Source: an uncultured Emticicia sp.
GTDB lineage: Bacteria > Bacteroidota > Bacteroidia > Cytophagales > Spirosomataceae
Direction of reading: 5' to 3'
DNA length: 64,000 bases
Assembly (NCBI RefSeq): GCF_937903345.1
Contig: NZ_CALCZQ010000032.1
Coordinates: 248,001-312,000, forward strand
In this document: in pieces, positions 7,584-16,102 of the stretch
How positions within the stretch are numbered: position 1 is the first letter of the stretch
Layout: each line of letters starts with the position of its first letter
Position numbers and translations under genes: made by a program
The notes under the pieces: model-generated
Databases searched by the model: none
Seen by the model: the letters and a program-made list of their open reading frames with translations, nothing else
What the model was told of the DNA's origin: nothing

Positions 7584-7652
7584 AAAGCTTATATCTATCA
7601 TAGACAGGACATGCTTAGTCTCTACGATGGCATAACAAAATTTTACAAAAAA

Positions 7653-9203
7653 ATGAAAAATATACTCAAAGCAATTATTATAGCTCCCCTATTGGGGGCG
7701 GGAGGGGCTGTTGTTCTTTCTTGCGATAAAACCGTAACAGAGCCAATAAAAGAGGCTTACATTCCTACTAAATTAGACGAAAATGCGGGTACATGGAAAC
7801 CATATATTCTGAATTCTTCCAGTGAAGTATTAGTAGCTGCACCAAAAGCGGCCTCCGATGCTGCTTATTTGAAAGAACTTGACTCATTAAAAAACAAAAT
7901 CCTTCCAGTACTTACTCCCACAAACAAAGATGCCATTGCCTATTGGGGAGCGGGAGCAGTGTATCGTTGGAATGAGATTGCCCGTGAATTGGCAGCACGT
8001 TACAATGTTCCACCAGCATCAAACGCCGAAGGGAAATATCCAGTTCCAGATGCAACTAATCCTCTAGCTGACCCAAAATTCCCGTTTGCAAATCCACCCT
8101 ACACAGCCCGTGCTTTGGCTTATTTAAGCGTAGCCCAGTACGATGCTCTAGTGAGTACTTGGAACTACAAATTCAAATTCAATCGCAAAGCACCTTCAAA
8201 ATATGATGCTACAATTTCAGCTTTATTGCCAGTTTCTGATTTGCCATCCTATCCTTCCGAAGATGCAGTTGTTGCGGCAGCCTCTTACACCATTTTGGCT
8301 GCGATGTTTCCAGGTGAAGTGCCGTATTTAGATGCTAAATTGGCCGAAGCTAAAAACGCAAGAGTTTGGGCAGGAATCAATGTGCCGAGCGATATTACTG
8401 CTGGTGATGCTCTTGGAAAAGCCGTTGGTGCAAAAGTAATGGCAAAGGCAAAAGTAGATGGTATGAGTGCTGCCAATAATCAAACATTGGTTGCAGGTCA
8501 GGTTGAATCAGCCAAAGGCCGGGGCATAAAAGATGTTTGGGTAAGTCAAGAAAATCCAGTACGACCTCCGATGTTACCAAATTATGGTGCAGTTGCAACA
8601 TGGAATTTTGATAAGGCAACACTTGCAAAAATTCGTCCAGCAATGCCATACGTGGTAGGCTCGGCCGAATGGCAAAAAGAATTTGAAGAACTGGAGAAAA
8701 TCAATAAATCACAAACACGTGAGCAAGCTCGCATTGCCAATTATTGGGCAGATGGTGCTGGAAGTTATACTCCACCAGGCCACTGGAGTCGAGAGGCGGC
8801 CAATCTTTGTCACGAAAACAAGTTTAGCGAGGTTGCTACGGCTCGCACAATGGCATTGGTCAGCACTGCTTTGATGGATGCAGGAATTGCCTGTTGGGAC
8901 ACAAAATATTACTATTATACGCCACGACCGCAACAGTTTGGTTTGAAAACATCAGTTGGTTTACCAAATTTTCCTTCTTATACCTCAGGACACTCAACTT
9001 TTTCATCAGCAGCAGCTACTGTTCTCGGCTCAATTTTTCCATCGAAAGCTGCTGAAATGAACGAAAAAGCTAAAGAAGCATCAAACTCAAGGGTTTATGG
9101 TTTAATTCATTTCCGTGTTGACTGCGAATTAGGCTTAATTCATGGAGCAAAAATTGGCGAATTTGCAATAGCAAGGGGCAAATCCGATGGGTCGGGATAC
9201 TAA
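7653..9203 (+). CDS. PAP2-superfamily (vanadium haloperoxidase-fold) lipoprotein
   Basis: A 516-residue lipoprotein: MKNILKAIIIAPLLG... leads to the lipobox VLSC with Cys24. I take the ATG at 7653 because the signal sequence starts there; the frame is open to 7611. The C-terminal half carries all three phosphate/vanadate-binding motifs of PAP2 phosphatases and vanadium haloperoxidases: K-x6-RP in TKYYYYTPRPQQ, S-G-H in PSYTSGHSTF, and SR-x5-H-x3-D in SRVYGLIHFRVD. The enzyme should therefore hydrolyse a phosphoester or, with vanadate, oxidise halide at the cell surface; motifs alone do not separate these. It is one of two intact paralogues and one wreck around a TonB receptor. Confidence 0.88.
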   Translation: MKNILKAIIIAPLLGAGGAVVLSCDKTVTEPIKEAYIPTKLDENAGTWKPYILNSSSEVLVAAPKAASDAAYLKELDSLKNKILPVLTPTNKDAIAYWGAGAVYRWNEIARELAARYNVPPASNAEGKYPVPDATNPLADPKFPFANPPYTARALAYLSVAQYDALVSTWNYKFKFNRKAPSKYDATISALLPVSDLPSYPSEDAVVAAASYTILAAMFPGEVPYLDAKLAEAKNARVWAGINVPSDITAGDALGKAVGAKVMAKAKVDGMSAANNQTLVAGQVESAKGRGIKDVWVSQENPVRPPMLPNYGAVATWNFDKATLAKIRPAMPYVVGSAEWQKEFEELEKINKSQTREQARIANYWADGAGSYTPPGHWSREAANLCHENKFSEVATARTMALVSTALMDAGIACWDTKYYYYTPRPQQFGLKTSVGLPNFPSYTSGHSTFSSAAATVLGSIFPSKAAEMNEKAKEASNSRVYGLIHFRVDCELGLIHGAKIGEFAIARGKSDGSGY

Positions 9204-9236
9204 AGTTTCAAGTCTTGCATTTCATATTTACAGATA

Positions 9237-9282
9237 AGAATGTGATAAAAATCATAAATATCCTGTGTTTTTATCGCATTCT
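9237..9282 (+). terminator. Hairpin terminator after the first PAP2 lipoprotein gene
   Basis: AGAATGTGATAAAAA pairs with TTTTTATCGCATTCT over 15 positions (one G-U pair), 33 bases after the stop codon. The A-tract and T-tract form the inner part of the stem around a 16-base loop. Confidence 0.5.
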
Positions 9283-9315
9283 TTGTAAAAATCTACAAGA
9301 AAATTAAAATTCTAT

Positions 9316-9323
9316 TAGTTTTG
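9316..9323 (+). promoter_or_regulatory. -7 promoter box before the small exported protein gene
   Basis: TAGTTTTG matches TAnnTTTG and sits 24 bases before the proposed CTG start at 9348, placing the transcript start shortly before that codon. Confidence 0.45.
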
Positions 9324-9347
9324 TAGAGTAATCTTCGACAAAATTAT

Positions 9348-9905
9348 CTGAAAAAAACAGCTTCCATATTATTTTTGTGTCTTTTGCTTTGCAATGCTCT
9401 GGGCTATTCATTCGTTTTCTTGGTAAACGAATGGCAGGAAGGTCATGAAGTTAAAGATACAGGTTCTGTAGAGCTTGAAGACGATAAATTGGTTTTTAAA
9501 ATACAATTGTCCTTGCCTTATCAGTCTGAATGGAAAAACGAACTCATTGACGGTAACACTGCCATTTTTGAAGGTGAATTCTTCAAATCTTATGAACAAG
9601 TTTATCATGGTGATACACTCTACACTTATTACAAAAGACTTGATGTAAGCCGAGATAATATCATGTCTTTGATGAATGAAATCCACGAAAACCTGAATCT
9701 TTTCTCAGAAAAACATAAAACTACCAGCCAAAAAGCTTTAGAATTTTCTAAACATCTTACCAAAGATTATGTCGAATTAAGCTCAAAAATCTTGGTCTGG
9801 TATAAGGTGGAAGATTTGCCATGTCGTAATTATTTCATCAACACTTTCTACTATAATTTTTCTTTAACGGTTAATGCTCCACCGCCTCTTTATTCTATAG
9901 TCTAA
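9348..9905 (+). CDS. Small exported protein of unknown function, apparent CTG start
   Basis: The frame gives about 185 residues. From CTG at 9348 it begins LKKTASILFLCLLLCNALGYSFVFL, a good signal or anchor sequence with the lysine pair needed at its front; starting at the in-frame TTG at 9375 would drop the lysines. No in-frame ATG or GTG lies between the upstream stop (9324-9326) and the hydrophobic core. Many Bacteroidota genomes have exported proteins beginning MKK..L..LF..LGY.. with a similar YxFV region, so I infer that the first codon is read as Met. The mature part is mixed alpha/beta with a proline-rich end (VNAPPPLYSIV). It lies between a PAP2 lipoprotein and the TonB receptor. Function unknown. 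Confidence 0.65.
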   Translation: MKKTASILFLCLLLCNALGYSFVFLVNEWQEGHEVKDTGSVELEDDKLVFKIQLSLPYQSEWKNELIDGNTAIFEGEFFKSYEQVYHGDTLYTYYKRLDVSRDNIMSLMNEIHENLNLFSEKHKTTSQKALEFSKHLTKDYVELSSKILVWYKVEDLPCRNYFINTFYYNFSLTVNAPPPLYSIV

Positions 9906-9982
9906 AACACAGTTTTTAAATTAATTGGCAAGCCTTGTGAAGGTATTTGCTATGTTTTACTATGGAATTAAAAGAAAGAATC

Positions 9983-12160
9983 ATGCAAAAATTTAGATGT
10001 ATCATAGGGTTTTTATTTCCTTTGAGCCTGTTTGCTCAACAAAAAACAGATTCAGTGAAAGTGTTGAATTTGAAAGAAGTACAGGTACGAGAGCAACAGT
10101 TCAAATTCAATATTCAGAGCCTTCCTGCCACCAAAGGAACGTTTCTTTACGGTGGAAAAAAGACCGAAGTAATCAATGTTCAAGGTTTAGATGCCAATAT
10201 TGCCGAAAAAACTCCTCGACAAATCTTTGCAAAAGTGCCAGGTGTTTTTGTCTATGATATGGATGGTTCGGGAAACCAAATAAACATTTCCACCCGTGGA
10301 CTCGACCCACACCGTGGTTGGGAATTTAATATCCGTAAAGATGGCGTTTTAACTAATTCTGATATTTATGGTTATCCTGCAAGCCACTATTCTATGCCAA
10401 TGGAAGCGATTCAAAATATTGAATTGGTGCGTGGACCTGGTTCGCTTCAATACGGCTCACAGTTTGGCGGAATGCTCAATTATGTGGCAAAACAAGGCGA
10501 TTCGACTAGGGTTTTTGACTTTGAAAGTACCAATAGCGTAGGTTCTTTTGGACTGTTGAGTACCTACAATGCCGTTGGCGGACAAGTCGGAAAGGTGAAT
10601 TATTACGTTTATTACAATAAGCGAGTTTCTAATGGCTACCGTGATAATAGCCGTAGCGATTACGACGCTTTTTCGGCACAAATCACTTATAAACCTTCCC
10701 AAACTATTTCGATAAAAGCCGATTTATCTCGCTCAAAATATGTTTTTCAACTGGCAGGTCAGCAAACTGATGCTATGTTTGCGGCAAATCCAAGAGCTTC
10801 GATTCGTGCGAGAAATTTTTATAGCCCCGATATTTATGTACCATCGGTTTCGCTCAATTGGTCTATGGGAAATTGCACCAAGCTTTCGTGGGTAGCTTCG
10901 GCAGTTTTGGGTAGCCGAAATAGCGTAATGTTTGATAAAACTGCCGATCTAATTGATAAAATCGACCCTGTGACACTACAATACGCCAACCGACAAGTTG
11001 ATATTGATAATTACCATAGTTATACTTCCGAGCTACGTGTTTTGCACGAATATAGTATCGGAAAACTGCCGTCAATTTTAGTAGGAGGGGTGCAACTAAT
11101 GAACAACGATTTGCACCGCCGTCAAATAGGCAAAGGCTCAACAGGTAGCGATTTTGATTTAAGTATCACAGGAAATTGGGGTCGTGATTTGCATTTCAAA
11201 ACGAATAATATTGCCATTTTTGTTGAAAATCGTATTTATTTAAAGCAAAAATTGGCAGTTTCGCCTGGCCTTAGAATCGAATCTGGTGAATCGGTTATGT
11301 CTGGAATGATTAGCTATTATGAGGCTTCAAAATTTCCTGACGCCATTCCGCATCGTTTTCCATTGTTTGGTTTAAATGCTGATTATCAGCTTTCTAAAAC
11401 CCAAAATCTTTACGCAGGTTTCTCACAAGCGTATCGACCAGTTATTTTTAAGGATATTATTCCTGCATCTATTTATGAAAAATCTTCTGATAATCTGAAA
11501 GATGCCAGCGGTTATAATTTTGATGCAGGGTATAAAGGGAATTTTGAAAAACTAAGATTTGAGCTAACGTATTTTCAGTTACTTTATAAAAACCGACTCG
11601 GTACTTTGGCACAAACTAACGAAAACGGAGTTTTCCAAATTTTACGTTCCAATATTGGCGATTCTTTTACAAAAGGATTAGAAATGTTTGCTGAATATTA
11701 CGTGAGAATCAACGAAAAAGCTAACTTCTCGATTTTCAGTTCAACTTCTTTGATGGAAGCCAAATATTTGAAAGCTGAGATTCGTTCGGCCGAAAAAAAT
11801 ATCAATATAGAAGGCAATTTTGTAGAAAGTACCCCACAAGTGATTAGCCGAAATGGTCTAACTTTTCGATTCCGTAAATTAAGCGTTACGAGTTTGTTTA
11901 GTTATACCGCCAAAAGCTATGCCGATGCCCTGAATACTCTAAAACCCACGACCAATGGAAGTGTTGGACTTGTGCCATCCTACGGAATTTTAGATTTTAA
12001 TACTACGTATAGAATTTCGAGCAAATTTTTGCTAAAATTCAACCTAAATAATGCCACCGACAAACAATATTTTACGAAACGCCCACAGTTCTACCCTGGC
12101 CCAGGCATTTGGGCATCCGATGGTCGTGGATTTTATCTGACAGTTTCTACTCGTTTTTAA
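9983..12160 (+). CDS. FecA-like TonB-dependent outer-membrane receptor
   Basis: A 725-residue TonB-dependent receptor. The signal peptide MQKFRCIIGFLFPLSLFA supports the start at 9983 (the frame is open to 9947). The plug domain spans about residues 50-170 and has the features TRGLDPHRGWEFNIRKDG, YGYPASHYS and VRGPGSLQYGSQFGGMLNYV, which resemble ferric-citrate-type (FecA-like) receptors. The rest is a 22-strand barrel ending in the aromatic signature GFYLTVSTRF. It lacks the N-terminal carboxypeptidase-regulatory domain seen in SusC-type proteins, and no SusD partner follows. TonB/ExbBD energise such import. Flanking PAP2-fold lipoproteins suggest that its ligand could be a product or substrate of those enzymes, but iron chelate import is the default reading. 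Confidence 0.9.
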   Translation: MQKFRCIIGFLFPLSLFAQQKTDSVKVLNLKEVQVREQQFKFNIQSLPATKGTFLYGGKKTEVINVQGLDANIAEKTPRQIFAKVPGVFVYDMDGSGNQINISTRGLDPHRGWEFNIRKDGVLTNSDIYGYPASHYSMPMEAIQNIELVRGPGSLQYGSQFGGMLNYVAKQGDSTRVFDFESTNSVGSFGLLSTYNAVGGQVGKVNYYVYYNKRVSNGYRDNSRSDYDAFSAQITYKPSQTISIKADLSRSKYVFQLAGQQTDAMFAANPRASIRARNFYSPDIYVPSVSLNWSMGNCTKLSWVASAVLGSRNSVMFDKTADLIDKIDPVTLQYANRQVDIDNYHSYTSELRVLHEYSIGKLPSILVGGVQLMNNDLHRRQIGKGSTGSDFDLSITGNWGRDLHFKTNNIAIFVENRIYLKQKLAVSPGLRIESGESVMSGMISYYEASKFPDAIPHRFPLFGLNADYQLSKTQNLYAGFSQAYRPVIFKDIIPASIYEKSSDNLKDASGYNFDAGYKGNFEKLRFELTYFQLLYKNRLGTLAQTNENGVFQILRSNIGDSFTKGLEMFAEYYVRINEKANFSIFSSTSLMEAKYLKAEIRSAEKNINIEGNFVESTPQVISRNGLTFRFRKLSVTSLFSYTAKSYADALNTLKPTTNGSVGLVPSYGILDFNTTYRISSKFLLKFNLNNATDKQYFTKRPQFYPGPGIWASDGRGFYLTVSTRF

Positions 12161-12268
12161 GCATTTGTGGCGTAATATTTACTAAAAACCATTTATTAAG
12201 AAATCGCTAAAATTCAAAGAGAGATTTCAGATTAGGAGCTTGCATGTTTATAATGACAAATAATTGTA

Positions 12269-12298
12269 TTTGTTTGTGATTATTTATTCCTACTTTTA
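12269..12298 (+). promoter_or_regulatory. Promoter of the second PAP2 lipoprotein gene
   Basis: TTTG (12269-12272), an 18-base spacer and TACTTTTA (12291-12298) fit the Bacteroidota -33/-7 layout with one mismatch in the last base. The ATG follows 50 bases later. Confidence 0.4.
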
Positions 12299-12348
12299 TA
12301 ACAAAATTGATATTGCCAAATGAAATTTTAAATGTAATTAATTAAAAA

Positions 12349-13740
12349 ATGAAATCTTTAATAAGGAGCCTAAAGCTGAAATTTCGCCTTTTTAGTGTGT
12401 CAATATTTTTTGTGGTTTTGGTTCTTTCGTGCAAGGATAAGTCGCTTGAAGAACCTACTCCTTTGGCTTCAAAAAGTATTAAAGATTACGATGTAAATTT
12501 ATCTATCAAATGGGCAGACTTAACCTTGAAATTATTAAAAACAACTGCTGCTCAGACTCCACCCGTAGCCTCTCGTGCTTTAGGTTATGTAGGCCTTACA
12601 ATGTACGAGTCAGGCGTTTATGGAATGCCCGAATATCAGTCTTTGCTAGGGCAAATCGCTTGGCTTACAACACTTCCAAAGCCCGATTTGAATAAGAAAT
12701 ATAATTGGGCTTTAGCAGTAAATTCTGCACAATATCAAATACTTAGCGATTTATTTTCGACTACATCAGAAGCAAATATAAAAACGCTGGATTCGCTTAA
12801 AAGTACTTTCGAAACTACCTTAATTAAGCTTAATAACGATGATACAACGGTTGTTAATCGCTCGAAATCTTTTGGTGTAAGTATTGCAAAAGCCATTTGG
12901 GAGTACTCTAAAACTGATGGAGGCCACGAAGGATTCAAAAATAATTTTCCAGCCGATTATACAGTACCAGTAGGTGTAGCCTATTGGGAACCAACGGAAA
13001 ATGGCAGAAAAATTCCGATGTTGCCATATTGGGGCAAAAATCGCACATTTGTTTCAGCAAATGGAGCATTATCGGTACCACAATTATCTAAAAGCCCTTC
13101 TTATCGAGAATCGAGTGATTTTTTCAAAGAATATAATGAAGTGTATCAAAAAAATAAGGTGTTAACGCAAGAGGAAAAAGAAATTTCGGTTTGGTGGGCT
13201 GATGACCCGAGTGAAACTTTCACTCCACCAGGACACTCATATTCATTGGCCAAAATTGCTGTTTTGACCAGTAACGCAAAATTAGATCAATCAATTGAAG
13301 CGTTTGCAAAAACAGGTATGGCCGTAGCCGATGCCTTTATTTTATGTTGGAAGACCAAATATGCTTTTATGAATATTCGTCCATATACGTATGTGCGTCA
13401 GGCTATCGACCCAAATTGGATTCCGTTTTGGCCAGCACCACCATTTCCAGGTTTTCCTTCGGGACATTCTACGCAATCGGCAGCTTCTGCAATGGCATTA
13501 GAGAGTGTTTTTGGAACAAATTTTGAATTTACCGATAATTCATGGGAAGGTCGCCCGAAAGATGCTAAGCGTAATGTGGAATTTAAACCACGTAAGTTTA
13601 AGTCATTTTGGGCTGCTGCTGAAGAGTCTGCTCTTTCTCGTTTTTATGGGGGAATTCATACAAATATGGATAATTTGGCAGGTTTAGATGAAGGTAAGAA
13701 AATAGGTGCAAATATTGTGAAGTTGAAATTTAAAAAGTAA
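12349..13740 (+). CDS. PAP2-superfamily (vanadium haloperoxidase-fold) lipoprotein, second paralogue
   Basis: A 463-residue lipoprotein with lipobox LVLSC (Cys about residue 28) after a long signal segment starting MKSLIRSLKLKFRLFS. All catalytic motifs are present: K-x6-RP in TKYAFMNIRPY, PSGH in GFPSGHSTQS, and SR-x5-H-x3-D in SRFYGGIHTNMD. The PSGH here is closer to the haloperoxidase/phosphatase consensus than in the paralogue at 7653. It sits downstream of the TonB receptor with its own likely promoter. A decayed relative that aligns with this copy along most of its length follows at once (13880-14978), so this gene was probably duplicated in tandem. Phosphatase versus haloperoxidase activity cannot be decided from sequence. 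Confidence 0.88.
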   Translation: MKSLIRSLKLKFRLFSVSIFFVVLVLSCKDKSLEEPTPLASKSIKDYDVNLSIKWADLTLKLLKTTAAQTPPVASRALGYVGLTMYESGVYGMPEYQSLLGQIAWLTTLPKPDLNKKYNWALAVNSAQYQILSDLFSTTSEANIKTLDSLKSTFETTLIKLNNDDTTVVNRSKSFGVSIAKAIWEYSKTDGGHEGFKNNFPADYTVPVGVAYWEPTENGRKIPMLPYWGKNRTFVSANGALSVPQLSKSPSYRESSDFFKEYNEVYQKNKVLTQEEKEISVWWADDPSETFTPPGHSYSLAKIAVLTSNAKLDQSIEAFAKTGMAVADAFILCWKTKYAFMNIRPYTYVRQAIDPNWIPFWPAPPFPGFPSGHSTQSAASAMALESVFGTNFEFTDNSWEGRPKDAKRNVEFKPRKFKSFWAAAEESALSRFYGGIHTNMDNLAGLDEGKKIGANIVKLKFKK

Positions 13741-13879
13741 GAATTTATTTTTGTTTAAGCAATACAGATACTCTTTATGGTTGCTCGAAAGACTAAATTT
13801 GGGTTTAATGTTAAATTAATCAAAAAAATTTTTCTTTTAGAAATAGATTCGAAAATTTGATTATGCAATAAAATACATT

Positions 13880-14978
13880 TAAAAAGCTAAGAAAAATAGC
13901 CTTATTGGTTCTTAGTTTTTTGTTAAAGCAGCCTCGAAGCAAAAACTTGTAAAGGAGTACTCAAATGAAGTGACTGTGGCATGGTTTAATCTTCAATTAG
14001 GATTGATTCCTACAATCGCTGGCTTTTTACCTTCAGTGGCTTCAAGAGCATCGGGACATTCTAGTCATACTCTTTACGAATTTTTGGTCAATGGAATGCT
14101 AGTTTATCAATCATTCGTAGGATTTTTGAATGAATTTAAGTCAGTTCCTCAAACCGAAAGTGGAAAAGTTTACTAATGGATTTTGAGTGCCAATGCCGCC
14201 CAAGGGGCTATAATCAAAGCCAACAAATCAAAAGTCAATTTGTTGAAGATTGACTCGTCAGAAGATGTTTTTGAAGGAAAATATCAAAATGAAGTCGATA
14301 AAGAAACCGCTGTACGCTTAATAAAATATGGGGAGGCCTTCGCTACAGTCGTATTTAATTGTTCGAAAAATAATGGCGTATACGAAGGCAATGAGAAAAG
14401 AAGTCGTAAGATTATAGGCTAGTAACCGCTGCCTATATTTAACAAATTTCTCTGTAGCCTTACTGGGGCAAAAATCGAACGTTTGTTAAAGGAAATGCTG
14501 ATTTTGTGTTAGCTATTCCACCTTGTTGTGAAGCTGTTATTTCATTACTCAGGTATTCGCAAGCCTTAAAAGTTTATAGTATAGGCAAAAACATATCAGC
14601 CGAACATACCACAATTACTAAGTTTTAACCAGACGATGCTGGAAAGACTCTATCCCATTAGGCCATGCCGTTTCGATTGCCCCACAGGTAATTGAATTCG
14701 AAAAATTAACATTGGATAAAACTACTGAAGCTTACTGTAAAATTTGTTTTGCCGCAGCAGATGCTTTAATTTCATGCTGGAAATATAAATTTATGCACAA
14801 TGTTTTGCGTCCAGTTTCCTATATATGCATAACTATCGACCTGACATGGACTCCAATGATCGAAACACCTCTTTTCCCTGAATTAACTTTTGGCCACGCT
14901 TCAGTATCAGGTGCAACCGCACAAGTATTATTTGATTTATTCGGTTTTAATTATCACTTCACTCTGACAATTGCCTAA
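13880..14978 (+). pseudogene. Decayed third PAP2/haloperoxidase-fold lipoprotein gene
   Basis: Pieces in different frames align in order with the gene at 12349. A signal-like stretch KKLRKIALLVLSFL is near 13880; VAWFNLQLG...PSVASRASG matches the first helix region; PYWGKNRTFV (14458-14487) is nearly identical to the paralogue's PYWGKNRTFV; PDDAGKTL (from 14629) matches its ADDPSETF; and ALISCWKYKFMHNVLRP with TFGH matches CWKTKYAFMNIRP and PSGH. The serine of PSGH is lost, several stops and frameshifts separate the parts, and the last motif (SR-x5-H) is absent, so no active enzyme can be made. The intact short frames at 13970-14176, 14183-14422 and 14712-14978 are fragments, not genes. Confidence 0.85.
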
Positions 14979-15003
14979 TTTCAGTACTAATCCGCAAACC
15001 TTA

Positions 15004-15025
15004 ATTTGGGGCATCGCCCCCAAAT
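15004..15025. terminator. GC-rich hairpin after the PAP2 pseudogene
   Basis: ATTTGGGG and CCCCAAAT form an 8-bp stem around CATCGC; an A-rich stretch follows. It is the likely old terminator of the decayed gene, now far from any intact stop codon. Confidence 0.45.
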
Positions 15026-15251
15026 ATTTGAAAAAAAATTAAAGCTGATTATTCGAGGTGCACCGCACAGTAAAATGAAGGTGCTATGATTAAAATAAAA
15101 ATTTTGCTATTTACTACAAATTTTACTCCGGGCTAAATTTTTTTAATACGTTTAATCTGAATTTAAATAGTTTTTCTTCAAGAATTTTGAAGAATAGCTT
15201 AGGTCATTTAAATAATTTTACATTCTATAGTTTACCTACTACTTTCGTTCA

Positions 15252-15259
15252 TACTTTTG
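15252..15259 (+). promoter_or_regulatory. -7 promoter box of the alpha/beta hydrolase gene
   Basis: TACTTTTG, a full TAnnTTTG match 18 bases before the ATG at 15278. Confidence 0.55.
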
Positions 15260-15277
15260 TACAAAAAAAATTAAGGA

Positions 15278-16042
15278 ATGAAGCTTTTTTTTAGAAAAAT
15301 AGGTGAAGGCCAGCCGATATTAATTTTACACGGTGTTTTTGGGTCATCAGACAATTGGTTTTCCATGAGTAAAATGATAGCCGAAAAAGGCTATGCTGTT
15401 TATGCTCTTGATGCACGCAATCATGGTCAATCACCTCGTAGTGAAGATTTTAGCTACGAACTCATGGCCGATGATTTAAATGAGTTTATAGATGATAATC
15501 AACTCGAAAAGCCAATAATTATTGGTCATTCTATGGGTGGGAAAACTGTCATGCATTTTGCAATGAAATACCCTGATAAATACTCAAAATTGATTGTAGT
15601 TGACATTGCTCCAAAATTTTACCCTTCGCATCACGGACATATAATACAAGGCTTAAATTCTATAGATTTATCAATGCTCACAAATCGAAATGAGGCTGAT
15701 GTACAACTGTCAAAATTCGTGATAAATGCAAGTGAAAAACAATTTTTGCTTAAAAATCTTTACCGTACTGAAGATGGAAAATTCGATTGGCGAATAAATT
15801 TGCCAGTATTAAGCAGAGAAATTTATCAAATTGGAGGTGATTTTACCGACACTAAAGAAGTATCCGCACTAACTTTATTCTTGCGAGGAAGCGAATCGGG
15901 TTATATTTACGATGAAGACATACCTGTTATCCGAAGTTTTTTTCCGAATGCCATCATCCAAACCATCAAAGGTGCAGGGCATTGGGTACAAGCCGAAAAA
16001 CCAGAAGAATTTTTAGAAGCAATTTTAGATTTTGTAAAATAA
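15278..16042 (+). CDS. Alpha/beta-fold hydrolase (YbfF-like esterase)
   Basis: A 254-residue cytosolic hydrolase of the alpha/beta fold. The oxyanion-hole segment HGVFGSSDNW is near residues 18-27, the nucleophile elbow is GHSMGG near 89-94 (catalytic Ser about 91), and the catalytic histidine lies in GAGHWVQAEKPEEF near the C-terminus; the acid is in the strand before the lid-distal loop around residues 205-215. Overall layout (short chain, HGxFGS, GHSMGGK) fits YbfF-type acyl esterases, which act on short acyl or acyl-CoA-like substrates. It is a single gene, convergent with the carotenoid desaturase. The substrate is not predictable. Confidence 0.9.
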   Translation: MKLFFRKIGEGQPILILHGVFGSSDNWFSMSKMIAEKGYAVYALDARNHGQSPRSEDFSYELMADDLNEFIDDNQLEKPIIIGHSMGGKTVMHFAMKYPDKYSKLIVVDIAPKFYPSHHGHIIQGLNSIDLSMLTNRNEADVQLSKFVINASEKQFLLKNLYRTEDGKFDWRINLPVLSREIYQIGGDFTDTKEVSALTLFLRGSESGYIYDEDIPVIRSFFPNAIIQTIKGAGHWVQAEKPEEFLEAILDFVK

Positions 16043-16102
16043 TAGCATTAGAGATGCATATCATACCCCACTTTGGTATATGTCGGCTTAGGAGTATGCT
16101 AT
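16042..16102. terminator. Nested hairpin between convergent genes
   Basis: ATAGCAT (16042-16048) and ATGCTAT (16096-16102) enclose a second stem, ATACC-CCACTTT-GGTAT. The right arm overlaps the stop of the desaturase gene. It probably serves both converging transcripts. Confidence 0.35.

Noticed and set aside
14183..14422. 79-codon frame as a separate small gene
   Set aside because: It aligns in register with part of the PAP2 lipoprotein at 12349, with neighbouring pieces in other frames, so it is a pseudogene fragment.
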